The notes under the pieces: generated by a model | What the model was told of the DNA's origin: nothing | Databases searched by the model: none | The model's input: the letters and a program-made list of their open reading frames with translations, nothing else | Part shown: positions 10,068 to 18,947 of the stretch, one piece after another | Position numbering within the stretch: position 1 is the first letter of the stretch | Layout of the letters: every line of letters begins with the position of its first letter | Assembly (NCBI GenBank): GCA_910574285.1 | Contig: CAJTAL010000014.1 | Coordinates: forward strand, 39,218 to 103,217 | Direction: 5' to 3' | Source: Lachnospiraceae bacterium | GTDB lineage: Bacteria > Bacillota > Clostridia > Lachnospirales > Lachnospiraceae | Length of the DNA stretch: 64,000 nucleotides | Position numbers and translations under genes: made by a program

Positions 10068-10883
10068 TTATTTAACAGCGCCCGTAACACCTTCGGTAAA
10101 GCTCTTCTGGAAACAGAAGAAAATAATCGCCGTCGGTATTGTACAGACAAAAACTCCCAGCATCAGCACGCCGTAATCTATCGAATAGCTTCCCAGCAGA
10201 TTTGAAACCAGCATCGGCATGGTAACAGAACTGTTTTTCTGTAGAATTACTTTCGGCCACAGATAATTATTCCATGCATTCATAAAAGTTATGATAAAGG
10301 CTGCCGAATAGGTAGACTTCATCGTAGGTACAAACATTCTGAATACGATTCCAATCTCACTTAATCCGTCAATCCGGGCTGCCTCGATAATATCATGCGG
10401 AAACGACCTGGACGCCTGCCTGAACATCATGATCATAAACGGGGTAGAAATCGTAGGCAGCATAAAGGCAGCCATAGTATCCACCATACCTAACCGCGAA
10501 AACATACGAAACATAGGGATCATGACCGCCGCGAAAGGAATCATCATCGCAGTCAGAAGGATGGCAAATACCGCGTCTTTCCCCTTATCATGATATATCT
10601 CAAATCCATAGCCCGCAACCGAACATACCAGAAGACAAAGAACCGTCAATATAGTAGCATTACGGAAGGAATTCCACAGGGCCAGCGCCAAATCCTGCTG
10701 CTCAATCAAAGACTTATAATTTTCTATCAAATATGTCCCCGGAATCAACCTGCCTTCGATCACATCAATGCTCTTGTTCGTCGCCGCACAAATCATATAA
10801 TACAACGGAAATACAGAGATCAGGGACACAACCGTTAAAAACATATACACAACAATTTTTTTACCTTTACTCACGTTCATCAC
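10068..10883 (-). CDS. Carbohydrate ABC transporter permease, MalG type
   Basis: A 271-residue inner-membrane permease of the CUT1 sugar ABC family with six predicted helices. The EAA loop motif that docks the ATPase is visible as IIEAARIDGLSEIGIVFRMFVPTMK. It overlaps the upstream MalF-type gene by 17 nt, implying translational coupling. No ATPase gene lies in the window, so a shared MsmK-type ATPase elsewhere is likely, as usual for CUT1 systems in Firmicutes. Substrate is inferred from the adjacent glycosidases. Confidence 0.9.
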   Translation of the reverse strand: MMNVSKGKKIVVYMFLTVVSLISVFPLYYMICAATNKSIDVIEGRLIPGTYLIENYKSLIEQQDLALALWNSFRNATILTVLCLLVCSVAGYGFEIYHDKGKDAVFAILLTAMMIPFAAVMIPMFRMFSRLGMVDTMAAFMLPTISTPFMIMMFRQASRSFPHDIIEAARIDGLSEIGIVFRMFVPTMKSTYSAAFIITFMNAWNNYLWPKVILQKNSSVTMPMLVSNLLGSYSIDYGVLMLGVFVCTIPTAIIFFCFQKSFTEGVTGAVK

Positions 10884-11757
10884 CTACTTTCATCTGCAGC
10901 AATGCAAGGACTGCAACCATAACAAGAATTACTATAGACAAAGCCGCCGCGTATCCAAAGTTGGGGCTGTGTACAAAAGATGTATTGTAGATATAGTGCG
11001 ACATTGTCATCGTTGATGTACCGGGACCTCCGTTGGTCAGGTTCAATGATTCGTCAAACAACTGAAGGGTACCGTTGGTAGACGTGATTGTCGTCAGTAA
11101 AATGATCGGCTTTAACAAAGGAACCGTAATCTTAAAGAATGACTGCAAAGGTGTGGCCCCGTCGATCCTCGCCGCCTCATATACAGAATATTCTATATTC
11201 TGCAGCCCGGACAGATAAAATACCATGTTATATCCTGTCCACCGCCAGATCATAGCGATAATAATTACGGCGCGGGCCGTCCATGCATTACCGAACCAAT
11301 TAATCGGATCTATTCCGACATCCTTAAGAATTGTATTGATAAATCCTTCATTTGCAAACAAAGATCTGAAGATCATCGCATAAGATACCAATGACGTCGC
11401 GCATGGGAGAAAAATACAGGTTCGGAAAAGTCCCTTAAAACGCAGATCCTTGTTATTCAGCATAGAAGCCAGGCATAAAGCCAGCACCAGCATAATCGGA
11501 ACCTGAATAATCAAATAGAAAAATGTGTTAAATAAAGTCTGTTTGAATGTCGGATCTTTAAAAATACGTATATAGTTGTTAAGTCCTCCAAACTTTAAAT
11601 CTACACCCAAACCTGTCTGAAGCGACAGTACAAATGCCTGAATCATCGGATAAAAGCTGAACAAACAGATCATGATGACAGACGGCATAAGGAATATCCA
11701 CCCTATCCGCTTATGTCTCTGCTGCAGCGTCAATTTCCTCTTCTCTTGACCGCTCAT
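10867..11757 (-). CDS. Carbohydrate ABC transporter permease, MalF type
   Basis: A 296-residue permease with six predicted helices and an EAA loop, VYEAARIDGATPLQSFFKI. It forms the membrane channel with the MalG-type partner, whose start it overlaps. It follows the damaged solute-binding gene by about 80 nt. If the binding protein is truly non-functional the transporter would lack its substrate receptor, although unlinked receptors can sometimes substitute. Confidence 0.9.
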   Translation of the reverse strand: MSGQEKRKLTLQQRHKRIGWIFLMPSVIMICLFSFYPMIQAFVLSLQTGLGVDLKFGGLNNYIRIFKDPTFKQTLFNTFFYLIIQVPIMLVLALCLASMLNNKDLRFKGLFRTCIFLPCATSLVSYAMIFRSLFANEGFINTILKDVGIDPINWFGNAWTARAVIIIAMIWRWTGYNMVFYLSGLQNIEYSVYEAARIDGATPLQSFFKITVPLLKPIILLTTITSTNGTLQLFDESLNLTNGGPGTSTMTMSHYIYNTSFVHSPNFGYAAALSIVILVMVAVLALLQMKVGDERE

Positions 11758-11836
11758 AAAACATAGTCCCCCTTTTTCTTATTCCTTATGTAGAAAGGTC
11801 TGCCGCCTATATGGAAGCACCAGACCTTTCACCCGA

Positions 11837-12765
11837 TTATTCACCCATGCCGAACTCGACAGTTTCCTGCGCAGTTTTCAGCGCGTCGTCGATATTGCCG
11901 CCGGACTGTAGCAGCCGTTGATCACACCACCCACCGTGCCTTTATTAAAAGAAGCAAGATACTGATCCCAGTCAGTTACTTCCTGAAACGTTCCGTCTTT
12001 TACCATCTGTCTATAATTCTCACACGCCTCTTTCAACGCTTCATTTCCCTCAATATTCACAGAACCGTCTTCGTTGAAAAAAGATCCGCCGGAAGACAAC
12101 AAAGCCATAGCCACGATCTCAAGTGAATGAGCCTCTCCTGACAACATGGGATGACCGGTCTTTTCAAGAACTACTTTTGCCTTTTTCATATAATCAGACC
12201 ATGTAATATCCGTAAAATCCTCAACTGTATAACCGGCTTCCTCGATATAGTCTTTGCGGATACAATGTACGACTGTACCATTATCAAAAGGAACTCCGTA
12301 ATTTTCCCCGTCTACCGTAGAGTATGCCACTTTTGCCTGTGAAAACTGGGAATAATCAATCCCTTTATCAGACAGCCCCGTAAATACATCCGGATAGAAT
12401 GAAACATACTTCTGATAAGAATTATCCTGCATCAGGAAAATATCCGGCAGCGTGCTTAAATCATTTGCATTAACAGCCGTCGTTATCTTGGACTCAATGT
12501 CGTCTGACTGAATCTCACTGACTTCCACCTTAAAGCCTTCGTGATCTTTTGCATAGATCTCAGCCGCCTTTTCCAGCGAATAGATATTAAAATTCGGATC
12601 CCAGCACCAGACGGTCAAAGTATTCTCATCTCCGGAATCTCCCTCCTGAACTTTCGCGCCATTATCGCTGTTCCCTCCGTCTGACGTACCGCCATTGCTG
12701 CCGCAAGCCGTCATCGAAAATATCATTGCAGAAACCAATAGTATGGATAATATTTTTCTTTTCAT
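11837..12765 (-). pseudogene. Sugar-binding lipoprotein of ABC transporter, internal deletion and frameshift
   Basis: Start is the ATG at 12765 with AGGAG upstream. The product begins with a lipoprotein signal, MKRKILSILL followed by a lipobox ending in TAC, and shows the fold of family 1 sugar-binding proteins up to GTVGGVINGCY. At about 11905-11910 the frame changes: the ORF runs to a stop at 11878, while the normal family C-terminus (GGNIDDALKTAQETVEFGMGE, stop at 11837) reads in another frame directly after the junction. About 100 residues of the C-terminal lobe that relatives have are missing. This looks like a real deletion rather than a single-base read error. First gene of the sugar operon. 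Confidence 0.82.
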
Positions 12766-12883
12766 AACAATCATTCTCCTTAGAATTTTTTTGTTTACTT
12801 CGCCATAATTCTTTTCACGGCCGTTTCTATAACGGTTCATTGTGCACAAATTTCCCGTTTTGTCTGGGAAGTAATCTGTGTAT

Positions 12884-12944
12884 ATTATATCAACGGTAAT
12901 ATATTAATTGTTCTCATATTCAACTCTGTTTTATGCAATATCAA
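12884..12944 (-). promoter_or_regulatory. Sugar-operon promoter with AraC-type half-sites
   Basis: On the minus strand an extended -10 element, TGATATAAT, has its core at 12884-12889 and no good -35 box. Just upstream are two direct half-sites, TTGAATATG (12915-12923) and TTGATATTG (12936-12944), 21 bp apart, which is two helical turns. This geometry is typical for activation by an AraC protein such as the divergent gene at 13093. Confidence 0.5.
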
Positions 12945-13017
12945 TCCTTTATCTTTTCGGCCATCAAATTATTTTAGACAACATTTCTAATTTTTACGAT
13001 AATTTTACTCCGTATTG

Positions 13018-13026
13018 TGATATAAT
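13018..13026 (+). promoter_or_regulatory. Extended -10 promoter of araC-type gene
   Basis: TGATATAAT, an extended -10 element with no clear -35, lies 66 nt before the AraC gene start. It has the same form as the divergent sugar-operon promoter. Confidence 0.45.
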
Positions 13027-13092
13027 CAATCCACGATCCTGAATCGTTATTATGACTTCCCGGAATATTTATAAAGAGGAGAAAAGTACAGT

Positions 13093-14052
13093 ATGGGTAA
13101 AAAGAAAAAAGCAAAAATGGAATATCGTTATTATAAGATGCCGGCGGACAGTCCGATTCTGGCGCTGCTTGGACAAAAGTGGATCCAGGAATACGGCATC
13201 GGCACTGACTTTCTTCATTTCCATAATTATATGGAAATCGGCTACTGCTACGAAGGTCAGGGATACCTTACGCTGGGAGAACAGGATTATCGGTTCTCCG
13301 GCAACCAATTTTCGATTATTCCAAAGAACTATCCGCATACTACCATGAGCGATCCAGGCACCCTCAGCCGATGGGAATATCTGTTTGTCGACGTAGACGG
13401 TTTCCTGCGGAAAAGTTACAGCGAGGGCGAAAGTGTAAAAAAGATGGAACATGTTATAGACCGGATCAATTCCCAGGCTACTCTAAAAAATATTGACGAA
13501 TCACCAAAAACCGCAGGAATTATCCGAGAGATCCTGAATATTATGCGTAAAACAGAATATCTCTACATGAAAGAAATTAACGGCTTTCTGCTGGCGCTTC
13601 TTATTAATGTGTTCCGTGAATATGATACTGAAAATATTGAACCGGATGAACAAAGAACCCGTGAAACCATGGAAAACCAGATCACGATACCGATTTCACG
13701 CGCATTGGACTATATTTCATTTCATTACAATGAACCACTGAAAATAGGACAATTGGCAGACTGGTGCCATATCAGCGAAACACATTTCCGCCGGGTCTTC
13801 TCTTCATATATGCAGATGAGCCCGCTTGAATATATTAATCTGGTTCGGATACAAAATGCCTGCGATTATCTGAAAAAAACAGACGAATCCATATCCGATA
13901 TTTCATACAAATGCGGATTTTCCATCGTCTCCACATTTTATCGTAATTTCAAACAGATTATGGGCGTTACCCCTTATGAATGGCGAAAACGTCCGGAAAA
14001 TTATGAACAGCAGATCCTGAACTCCGACGTTCGTTCAAAGGAGGAATCTTAA
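13093..14052 (+). CDS. AraC family regulator of the sugar operon
   Basis: A 319-residue regulator. The N-terminal part (about 35-110) is a cupin-like sugar-sensing domain with FLHFHNYMEIGYCYEGQG and SIIPKNYPHTT. The C-terminal 100 residues are a two-helix-turn-helix AraC domain, including LADWCHISETHFRRVFS and ISYKCGFSIVSTFYRNFKQ. Start chosen at the ATG preceded by GAGGAG. It is divergent from the carbohydrate operon, and the shared 330-nt spacer has two direct half-sites 21 bp apart near the operon promoter. The gene is intact although its presumed target operon is damaged. Confidence 0.88.
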   Translation: MGKKKKAKMEYRYYKMPADSPILALLGQKWIQEYGIGTDFLHFHNYMEIGYCYEGQGYLTLGEQDYRFSGNQFSIIPKNYPHTTMSDPGTLSRWEYLFVDVDGFLRKSYSEGESVKKMEHVIDRINSQATLKNIDESPKTAGIIREILNIMRKTEYLYMKEINGFLLALLINVFREYDTENIEPDEQRTRETMENQITIPISRALDYISFHYNEPLKIGQLADWCHISETHFRRVFSSYMQMSPLEYINLVRIQNACDYLKKTDESISDISYKCGFSIVSTFYRNFKQIMGVTPYEWRKRPENYEQQILNSDVRSKEES

Positions 14053-14086
14053 TCGATATTTTCTTTTGCATCAGATTTTCTTTTTA

Positions 14087-14098
14087 TTACAAATGTAA
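14087..14098 (+). promoter_or_regulatory. BlaI/MecI operator
   Basis: TTACAAATGTAA, with perfect five-base arms, matches the TACA-TGTA dyad recognised by BlaI/MecI repressors. It lies directly before the ribosome site of the blaI-type gene, consistent with autorepression. Confidence 0.7.
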
Positions 14099-14116
14099 GA
14101 TTTGGAGGGATATATA

Positions 14117-14500
14117 ATGACCGCTTTACCGCAGATTTCCGAAGCTGAATATGAAGTGATGAAGATCGTATGGAAATACGCACCGATCAATACCAATGAG
14201 ATTACTGAGAAATTACTGAAAACCACCGCCTGGAGTCCGAAAACCATACAGACTTTGATCAAGCGTCTGGTAACCAAGGGCGCTCTCTCATATGAGAAAC
14301 AGGGACGAATATTCGTCTATACCCCCCTTGTCAGGGAAAATGAATATGTCGGCCAGGAAAGCCGCTCTTTTCTGAAACGCTTTTACGGCGGAGATATCAC
14401 AGCCATGCTGTCTGCGTATATAGAAAATGACGCTCTGTCCGAGGCCGAATTTGAACAGCTTCGTTCTCTTCTTTCCACAAGAAAGAATAAAGAGAAATAA
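14117..14500 (+). CDS. BlaI/MecI/CopY family repressor
   Basis: A 127-residue winged-helix repressor: ISEAEYEVMKIVWKYAPINT at the start, the recognition region SPKTIQTLIKRLVTKG, and a C-terminal dimerisation helix region. In this family the BlaR1 sensor triggers cleavage of the repressor in the C-terminal part. Start is the ATG at 14117 with GGAGG eight bases upstream; a TTG at 14102 is in frame but falls before that site. It lies 37 nt before blaR1 and immediately behind a BlaI dyad. No beta-lactamase or extra PBP gene adjoins, so the regulated target is probably elsewhere. Confidence 0.9.
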   Translation: MTALPQISEAEYEVMKIVWKYAPINTNEITEKLLKTTAWSPKTIQTLIKRLVTKGALSYEKQGRIFVYTPLVRENEYVGQESRSFLKRFYGGDITAMLSAYIENDALSEAEFEQLRSLLSTRKNKEK

Positions 14501-14537
14501 AGAATAGCTCTGTCAAAACAACAAAGGAGTCCATTAT

Positions 14538-16400
14538 ATGAACAATTTTATGATCCGCTTTCTCATATGCAACCTGTTTATCGGCGCCATGGCGGGAATC
14601 CTTCTGACTGCCGGGCATCTGTTGAAAAATATCCTGACCGGACGGCTTAAGTACCGCCTGTGGTGTCTGTTTTTAGGTCTGCTTGCTGTTCCTTTCCTGC
14701 CCTTGGGAAAGGCTGGATTTCCCCGGTTCTTATCTCCGCTTAATTCGCTTCGTACCCTAGTTATGTCTGATTACAGCAATATGAGAAATCCGGGAATCCT
14801 GATTCCTGCCGGGAATACAGGCTGGCTGAACGACTTTACCCTTTCCGTAAGCGCCGGAACCCCTTTCGTTACCGGAAGCATTTTGCTGGGAATATGGCTG
14901 GCTGGCATCTTTGTTATGATTCTGGCGACTGTAAAATCATCGTTCCGGCTGCGGAATATAAAGCAGTCCGCCATGCCTCTGCAGAACCCGGAAATCCGAA
15001 GATTATACCGCCATTGTTTGAAAGAACTTCATATATCAAAGGAGATTCCTATATACAGTACGGCATTTTTGCAGTCCCCGGTCATAACCGGTTTCCTAAG
15101 ACCCCGAATCTACCTTCCCCTTCACGTCATCTCCGATTATAGCCGCACAGATTCTCAGGCCGCCTACAGCGCGCCCTATAATTCTCGTGCTGACAGCGCA
15201 GAAGGGCTTCGCCCGGTCAGATACATGCTGTTGCATGAACTTCAGCACTACAGACATAAGGATGTGCTTACGGGTTATATGATGACCCTTGCAGGAATCT
15301 TCTACTGGTTCAATCCCCTTGTCAGGCTTGCCCTGAGGGAAATGCGAAATGACAGAGAAATCGCCTGTGATACATCTGTACTGGAATTGCTTACGCCGGA
15401 TTCTTACGCGGATTACGGAAGGACATTGATAGATTTTGCAGAAAAGCTGGCAGCCCCCGCTTCTCCATTTACTGCAGGATTAAGCGGTCATATGGCACAG
15501 ATGAGACGGCGTATTCTCAATATCGCCCTCTATAAAAAACCAAACTTAAGGAAACGGCTGGCAGGCGTGACAGCCTTCCTGATGATAATCGTCCTTCTCC
15601 AGGGGTTTGTCCCCTTTCTATCCGCAAATGCGGCAGGACATGGATATTACCGGTGGGATACTTCCAATAAAAATATTTCCTCCATAGATCTGTCTTCCTA
15701 CTTTGAGGAATATGACGGAAGCTTCGTCCTGTATGATATGAAAGCGGACGCATGGAGCATCTACAATATGGAGCGCGCCGCCCTGCGGGTTTCCCCGGAC
15801 TCCACCTACAAAATATATGACGCCCTCTTCGGACTGGAGGCCAGCGTTATCACGCCAGATAATTCCTTTATGGAATGGAACGGGGAGCGTTATTCATTTC
15901 AGGAGTGGAATACAGACCAGACTCTGCAGTCCGCCATGCGCTCCTCCGTGAACTGGTATTTTCAGGCAATAGACAAACAGATGGGGGCTTCCGCCATCAG
16001 CCATTATATCCGGGAAATCGGATATGGCAATGAGGACACCGACGGCAATCTTTCTGCTTACTGGCTTGAGTCTTCTTTAAAGATCTCTCCCCTCGAGCAG
16101 GTGGAGCTTCTGCAAAAGCTCTATGAAAACAGCTTCGGCTTCCGCCTCGAAAATATCAATTCAGTGAAGGATTCTATCCTTCTGTCCTCTTCCGAAACCA
16201 GGAAATTCTATGGAAAAACCGGTACAGGATGTATCGACGGCAAGGATATAAACGGTTGGTTCGTCGGTTATGTTGAATCCCCTGACAATACCTGGTTCTT
16301 TGCGGCAAACATCAGCGCCGACGATAAAGCCACTGGCAGCAGCGCGGCTGGGATAACGATGTCCATCCTGTCCGGGATGGACATCGCAAGATTCTCCTGA
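14538..16400 (+). CDS. blaR1: BlaR1/MecR1-type beta-lactam sensor (M56 metallopeptidase plus penicillin-binding domain)
   Basis: A 620-residue signal transducer. The membrane half (1-355) has several helices and an M56 zinc protease site, HELQH at 233-237, with the downstream glutamate region EMRNDREIACD. After a helix at about 340-360 comes an extracellular penicillin-binding sensor: serine acylation motif STYK (422-425), SVN in MRSSVNWYF, and YGKTGTG. All three class-D-like motifs are present, so beta-lactam acylation should work. It is paired with the BlaI gene upstream. After it the strand switches to an unrelated remnant, and no resistance gene follows. Sequence cannot show which cell-wall or lactamase gene is induced. 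Confidence 0.93.
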   Translation: MNNFMIRFLICNLFIGAMAGILLTAGHLLKNILTGRLKYRLWCLFLGLLAVPFLPLGKAGFPRFLSPLNSLRTLVMSDYSNMRNPGILIPAGNTGWLNDFTLSVSAGTPFVTGSILLGIWLAGIFVMILATVKSSFRLRNIKQSAMPLQNPEIRRLYRHCLKELHISKEIPIYSTAFLQSPVITGFLRPRIYLPLHVISDYSRTDSQAAYSAPYNSRADSAEGLRPVRYMLLHELQHYRHKDVLTGYMMTLAGIFYWFNPLVRLALREMRNDREIACDTSVLELLTPDSYADYGRTLIDFAEKLAAPASPFTAGLSGHMAQMRRRILNIALYKKPNLRKRLAGVTAFLMIIVLLQGFVPFLSANAAGHGYYRWDTSNKNISSIDLSSYFEEYDGSFVLYDMKADAWSIYNMERAALRVSPDSTYKIYDALFGLEASVITPDNSFMEWNGERYSFQEWNTDQTLQSAMRSSVNWYFQAIDKQMGASAISHYIREIGYGNEDTDGNLSAYWLESSLKISPLEQVELLQKLYENSFGFRLENINSVKDSILLSSSETRKFYGKTGTGCIDGKDINGWFVGYVESPDNTWFFAANISADDKATGSSAAGITMSILSGMDIARFS

Positions 16401-16486
16401 CTTGTTCACTTGACTTATTCACTTGATAATTCCCGGCGTGTTATGTTCTTTGCACACCATGCGATGAAATTCTCTATACCGTATAC

Positions 16487-16906
16487 TTATTTCTCCAGAA
16501 GCCATTCCGCAATATCCCATATCTCAATGCCCTCATATGTGTATTTCGGATGTTTTGTTCTGGCAATTATTTTTTTAGGATACGCATCCCGTATGCTTAA
16601 AAGAGGTGCGGTCTCCCGTTTAAACGTATCCTCTTCGGTAATATGATCACTGACCTGAACATATATTTTTTCACTTCCACACTGTGCCACAAAATCAATT
16701 TCTTTTTGATACAGTTTTCCCACATAGACATCAAAGCCCCTTCGGAGAAGTTCCATACAGACGATATTTTCATATATCCGTCCATAATCCATATTCCTGC
16801 GTCCAAGAACCGCATAGCGGATGCCTGTGTCGCACAGATAAAATTTATCCAGAGATTCCAGATACACGTAAAATATGCAATCACTCCATTTTCGAAACTC
16901 AAAAAT
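16487..16906 (-). pseudogene. DUF4143 C-terminal remnant of an AAA-14 ATPase
   Basis: Only the C-terminal nuclease-like DUF4143 half of an AAA ATPase survives: [20 protein letters not shown], the [20 protein letters not shown] segment and EIDFVAQ. The frame upstream is closed by TAA at 16907-16909, and no Walker motifs occur in any frame before the sirtuin gene. Whole proteins are about 400 residues; about 130 remain. A GTG at 16867 could start translation but there is no convincing ribosome site. Likely a decayed accessory gene. Confidence 0.7.
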
Positions 16907-16935
16907 TTAATTTCTGAAAGTGTGCTCCATCCTCT

Positions 16936-17829
16936 TTACGTATCACAGACAGGAAACGAGAAAATGCAGTGATGCAGAACCCATCCGATATCCCCGTCAA
17001 TACAGATCGACTGCCCCGTAATTCCCTGCGGGCAGACGGCCTCCCCATCGTTGACACAGGCATACACCGCCTTAGGATTATCCGCCGTCATCTGCCAGAA
17101 AGGATACTTGATGATCCCCGGGGTGTTTCCTCCCACTCCAAGCTCCAGAAACAAAATATGTGTCTCTTTATGCCGGCGGATAAAATCATTATACCGCTCT
17201 GATGCCGCATACCAGCCTTCATCCTGCACAAAAGTACCGTCACAACGCAGATTCATTGTCATAGGCGCGCCGCAGACGGGACATTTGGGTATCAGCTCCG
17301 TTGGAATCTTCATATCCCGCTGCTCTGAAATCATCTTCCGCACCGCATCCTCATTATCATACGTCTTCTGATGACATGGTTTGGAACACTGCCACAGCCC
17401 ATAATCTCCCTGGGTATAAAACAGCCGCTTTTTATCAAATCCCGCTTTCTGGAACTGGTGGTCTACATTCGTTGTCAGTACAAAATAGTCCTTGTCCTTA
17501 ACCAACTCATATAATGCCGGATAGACCGGCTTCGGGGCATCCACATACCGGTTATAATAAATATGCCTGCTCCACCATGCCCAGTATTCCTCCAGAGCAG
17601 GGTATGTATAAAACCCTCCTGAATACATATCCCGAATATGATATTTTGCTATAAAATCCCCGAAATATTTCTCAAACCGCTCCCCAGAATAAGTAAACCC
17701 CGCCGAAGCCGATAGACCGGAGCCTGCGCCTATCATAACAGCATCCGTTTCTTTTACCGCCTCTTTAAGTCTCCCGATGCCCTCAGAATAATTTTCTGTA
17801 GATTTCTTTGTCCAAATCCTTAAAAACAT
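16936..17829 (-). CDS. SirTM-type sirtuin (class M protein ADP-ribosyltransferase)
   Basis: A Sir2-fold NAD-dependent enzyme: NAD loop GAGSGLSASAG at 34-44, the LTTNVDHQFQKAGF catalytic segment, and a zinc site with CSKPC and CPVCG. In TTNVDHQFQ the residue order matches class M sirtuins, which transfer ADP-ribose rather than deacetylate and which pair with a macrodomain hydrolase. Here the macrodomain gene is directly upstream and overlaps this frame by 47 nt, so they form one translational unit. In pathogens the same pair modifies a lipoylated GcvH-like carrier; no GcvH-L or lipoate ligase gene is nearby. The first residues may not be translated, as starts inside the overlap are possible. 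Confidence 0.85.
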   Translation of the reverse strand: MFLRIWTKKSTENYSEGIGRLKEAVKETDAVMIGAGSGLSASAGFTYSGERFEKYFGDFIAKYHIRDMYSGGFYTYPALEEYWAWWSRHIYYNRYVDAPKPVYPALYELVKDKDYFVLTTNVDHQFQKAGFDKKRLFYTQGDYGLWQCSKPCHQKTYDNEDAVRKMISEQRDMKIPTELIPKCPVCGAPMTMNLRCDGTFVQDEGWYAASERYNDFIRRHKETHILFLELGVGGNTPGIIKYPFWQMTADNPKAVYACVNDGEAVCPQGITGQSICIDGDIGWVLHHCIFSFPVCDT

Positions 17830-18553
17830 TAAAAACCACCTTCTTTACACTTGTTTCCTGCTGCATAAATTCCTTAACCGTGTCTACTGCAATCTGCGCC
17901 GCCTTGTCATTCGGGAAATGGAATTCCCCGGTAGAAATACAGCAGAACGCCACACTCTCCAGCTTGTTTTCCGCCGCCAGTTCCAGACAGGAACGGTAAC
18001 ACCCCGCCAGCAATTCACAGTCTGCCTTTGTGGGAATGCCGCTGATAATCGGCCCCACCGTATGCAGGATATATCTACATGGAAGGTTATAGGCTTTCGT
18101 TATTTTAGCTTTCCCCGTTTCTTCCTCATGCCCCTGCATCCGCATCATTTCCGCACAGTCCATGCGGAGCTGTATCCCGCTGAAAGAATGAATGCAGTTA
18201 TCAATACACCTGTGGTTTGGCACATAACATCCCGTCATGCCGCTGTTTGCCGCATTCACAATAGCGTCGCAGCACAGTGTGGCGATATCTCCCTGCCAGA
18301 GATAGAAACCTTCCGACACTGGATTCAGGTCGTCCAATTTTGTAATCCCTTTCGCAGCCGTTTCCGCCTGCAGGTATTCATCCTGCACTTTGAGAAAATC
18401 TCTGCTGATCTGACCGGGACACCGGATATTCATCAATCCCCGGAGCAGCCGCTTTTGCTCCTCCTCCCGTACCGGTATCTCACAATCCTGATACTGTGCA
18501 TTTTCCTGCAGAAGTTCCCGTATCAAAAACTTCCTCCGTTCACTCTGATTCAT
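17783..18553 (-). CDS. SirTM-linked zinc-type macrodomain ADP-ribose hydrolase
   Basis: A 256-residue protein with an N-terminal helical extension of about 80 residues and a macrodomain from there on. It shows the ADP-ribose loops LWQGDIATLCCDAIVNAAN and GCYVPNHRCID. Cys109, His114 and Cys116 in the latter match the metal-ligand pattern of SirTM-linked zinc macrodomains, which remove ADP-ribose from proteins. The phosphate loop is SGIPTKAD and CISTGEFHFP follows. It is transcribed first, then the SirTM transferase, giving a writer-eraser pair. A promoter with two matching operators lies 150-190 nt upstream. Confidence 0.88.
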   Translation of the reverse strand: MNQSERRKFLIRELLQENAQYQDCEIPVREEEQKRLLRGLMNIRCPGQISRDFLKVQDEYLQAETAAKGITKLDDLNPVSEGFYLWQGDIATLCCDAIVNAANSGMTGCYVPNHRCIDNCIHSFSGIQLRMDCAEMMRMQGHEEETGKAKITKAYNLPCRYILHTVGPIISGIPTKADCELLAGCYRSCLELAAENKLESVAFCCISTGEFHFPNDKAAQIAVDTVKEFMQQETSVKKVVFNVFKDLDKEIYRKLF

Positions 18554-18555
18554 TT

Positions 18556-18669
18556 CTAACTCCTTTTCTGTTCTACGAAAGCTCCGCCTGAGCTATCTTT
18601 ACATGCATAGCGGATGACCTGCCTGTAAAATTCTTTCCCTTTGGCCGTCAATAAATGCATGTCCCCCAT
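18556..18669 (-). CDS. Possible 37-residue leader ORF before macrodomain gene
   Basis: A short open frame, MGDMHLLTAKGKEFYRQVIR then a 17-residue tail, ends two bases before the macrodomain ATG. It starts just downstream of the promoter and operator region. The LTAKGKEFYRQVIR stretch resembles the end of winged-helix regulators, so it may be a remnant. There is no good ribosome site for the ATG. Translation is uncertain. Confidence 0.25.
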   Translation of the reverse strand: MGDMHLLTAKGKEFYRQVIRYACKDSSGGAFVEQKRS

Positions 18670-18679
18670 AATTTGTTTG

Positions 18680-18742
18680 TTGTAAACATCATTATTACAT
18701 CTATATGTTATCACGTATTTGTTGTAATGTCAATAGTTACAA
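18680..18742 (-). promoter_or_regulatory. Promoter and paired operators of macrodomain-SirTM operon
   Basis: On the minus strand TTGACA (18728-18733), exactly 17 nt, then TAACAT (18705-18710). Two 21-bp inverted repeats of form TTGTAA-N9-TTACAA cover it: 18722-18742 (perfect arms) over the -35 box and 18680-18700 (one arm mismatch) over the transcription start. The layout suggests tight repression by an unidentified dimeric regulator. Confidence 0.6.
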
Positions 18743-18947
18743 TTGCCATTCTAAAAAGATATTCCAAAAAGACTTTCTAAAAAACCCTCAAAAAAGTTTC
18801 TCTCTTCAGACAGTACACTTCAGACAGTACACTAATAAAATCGGTGTCAGATCATTTATGTAAAACCTAAAAGCTGTATTACAGTGAAGCGAAAAGGAGC
18901 TATCTATTTCCCGACAGCCCCATTTACTCAAAATCTTATTGCAATTT
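18743..18947. other. Intergenic stretch with a short direct repeat
   Basis: No gene supported. CTTCAGACAGTACA occurs twice in tandem at 18803-18832. No strong terminator hairpin with a T-run was found for either the D,D-carboxypeptidase end or another transcript. Confidence 0.35.
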
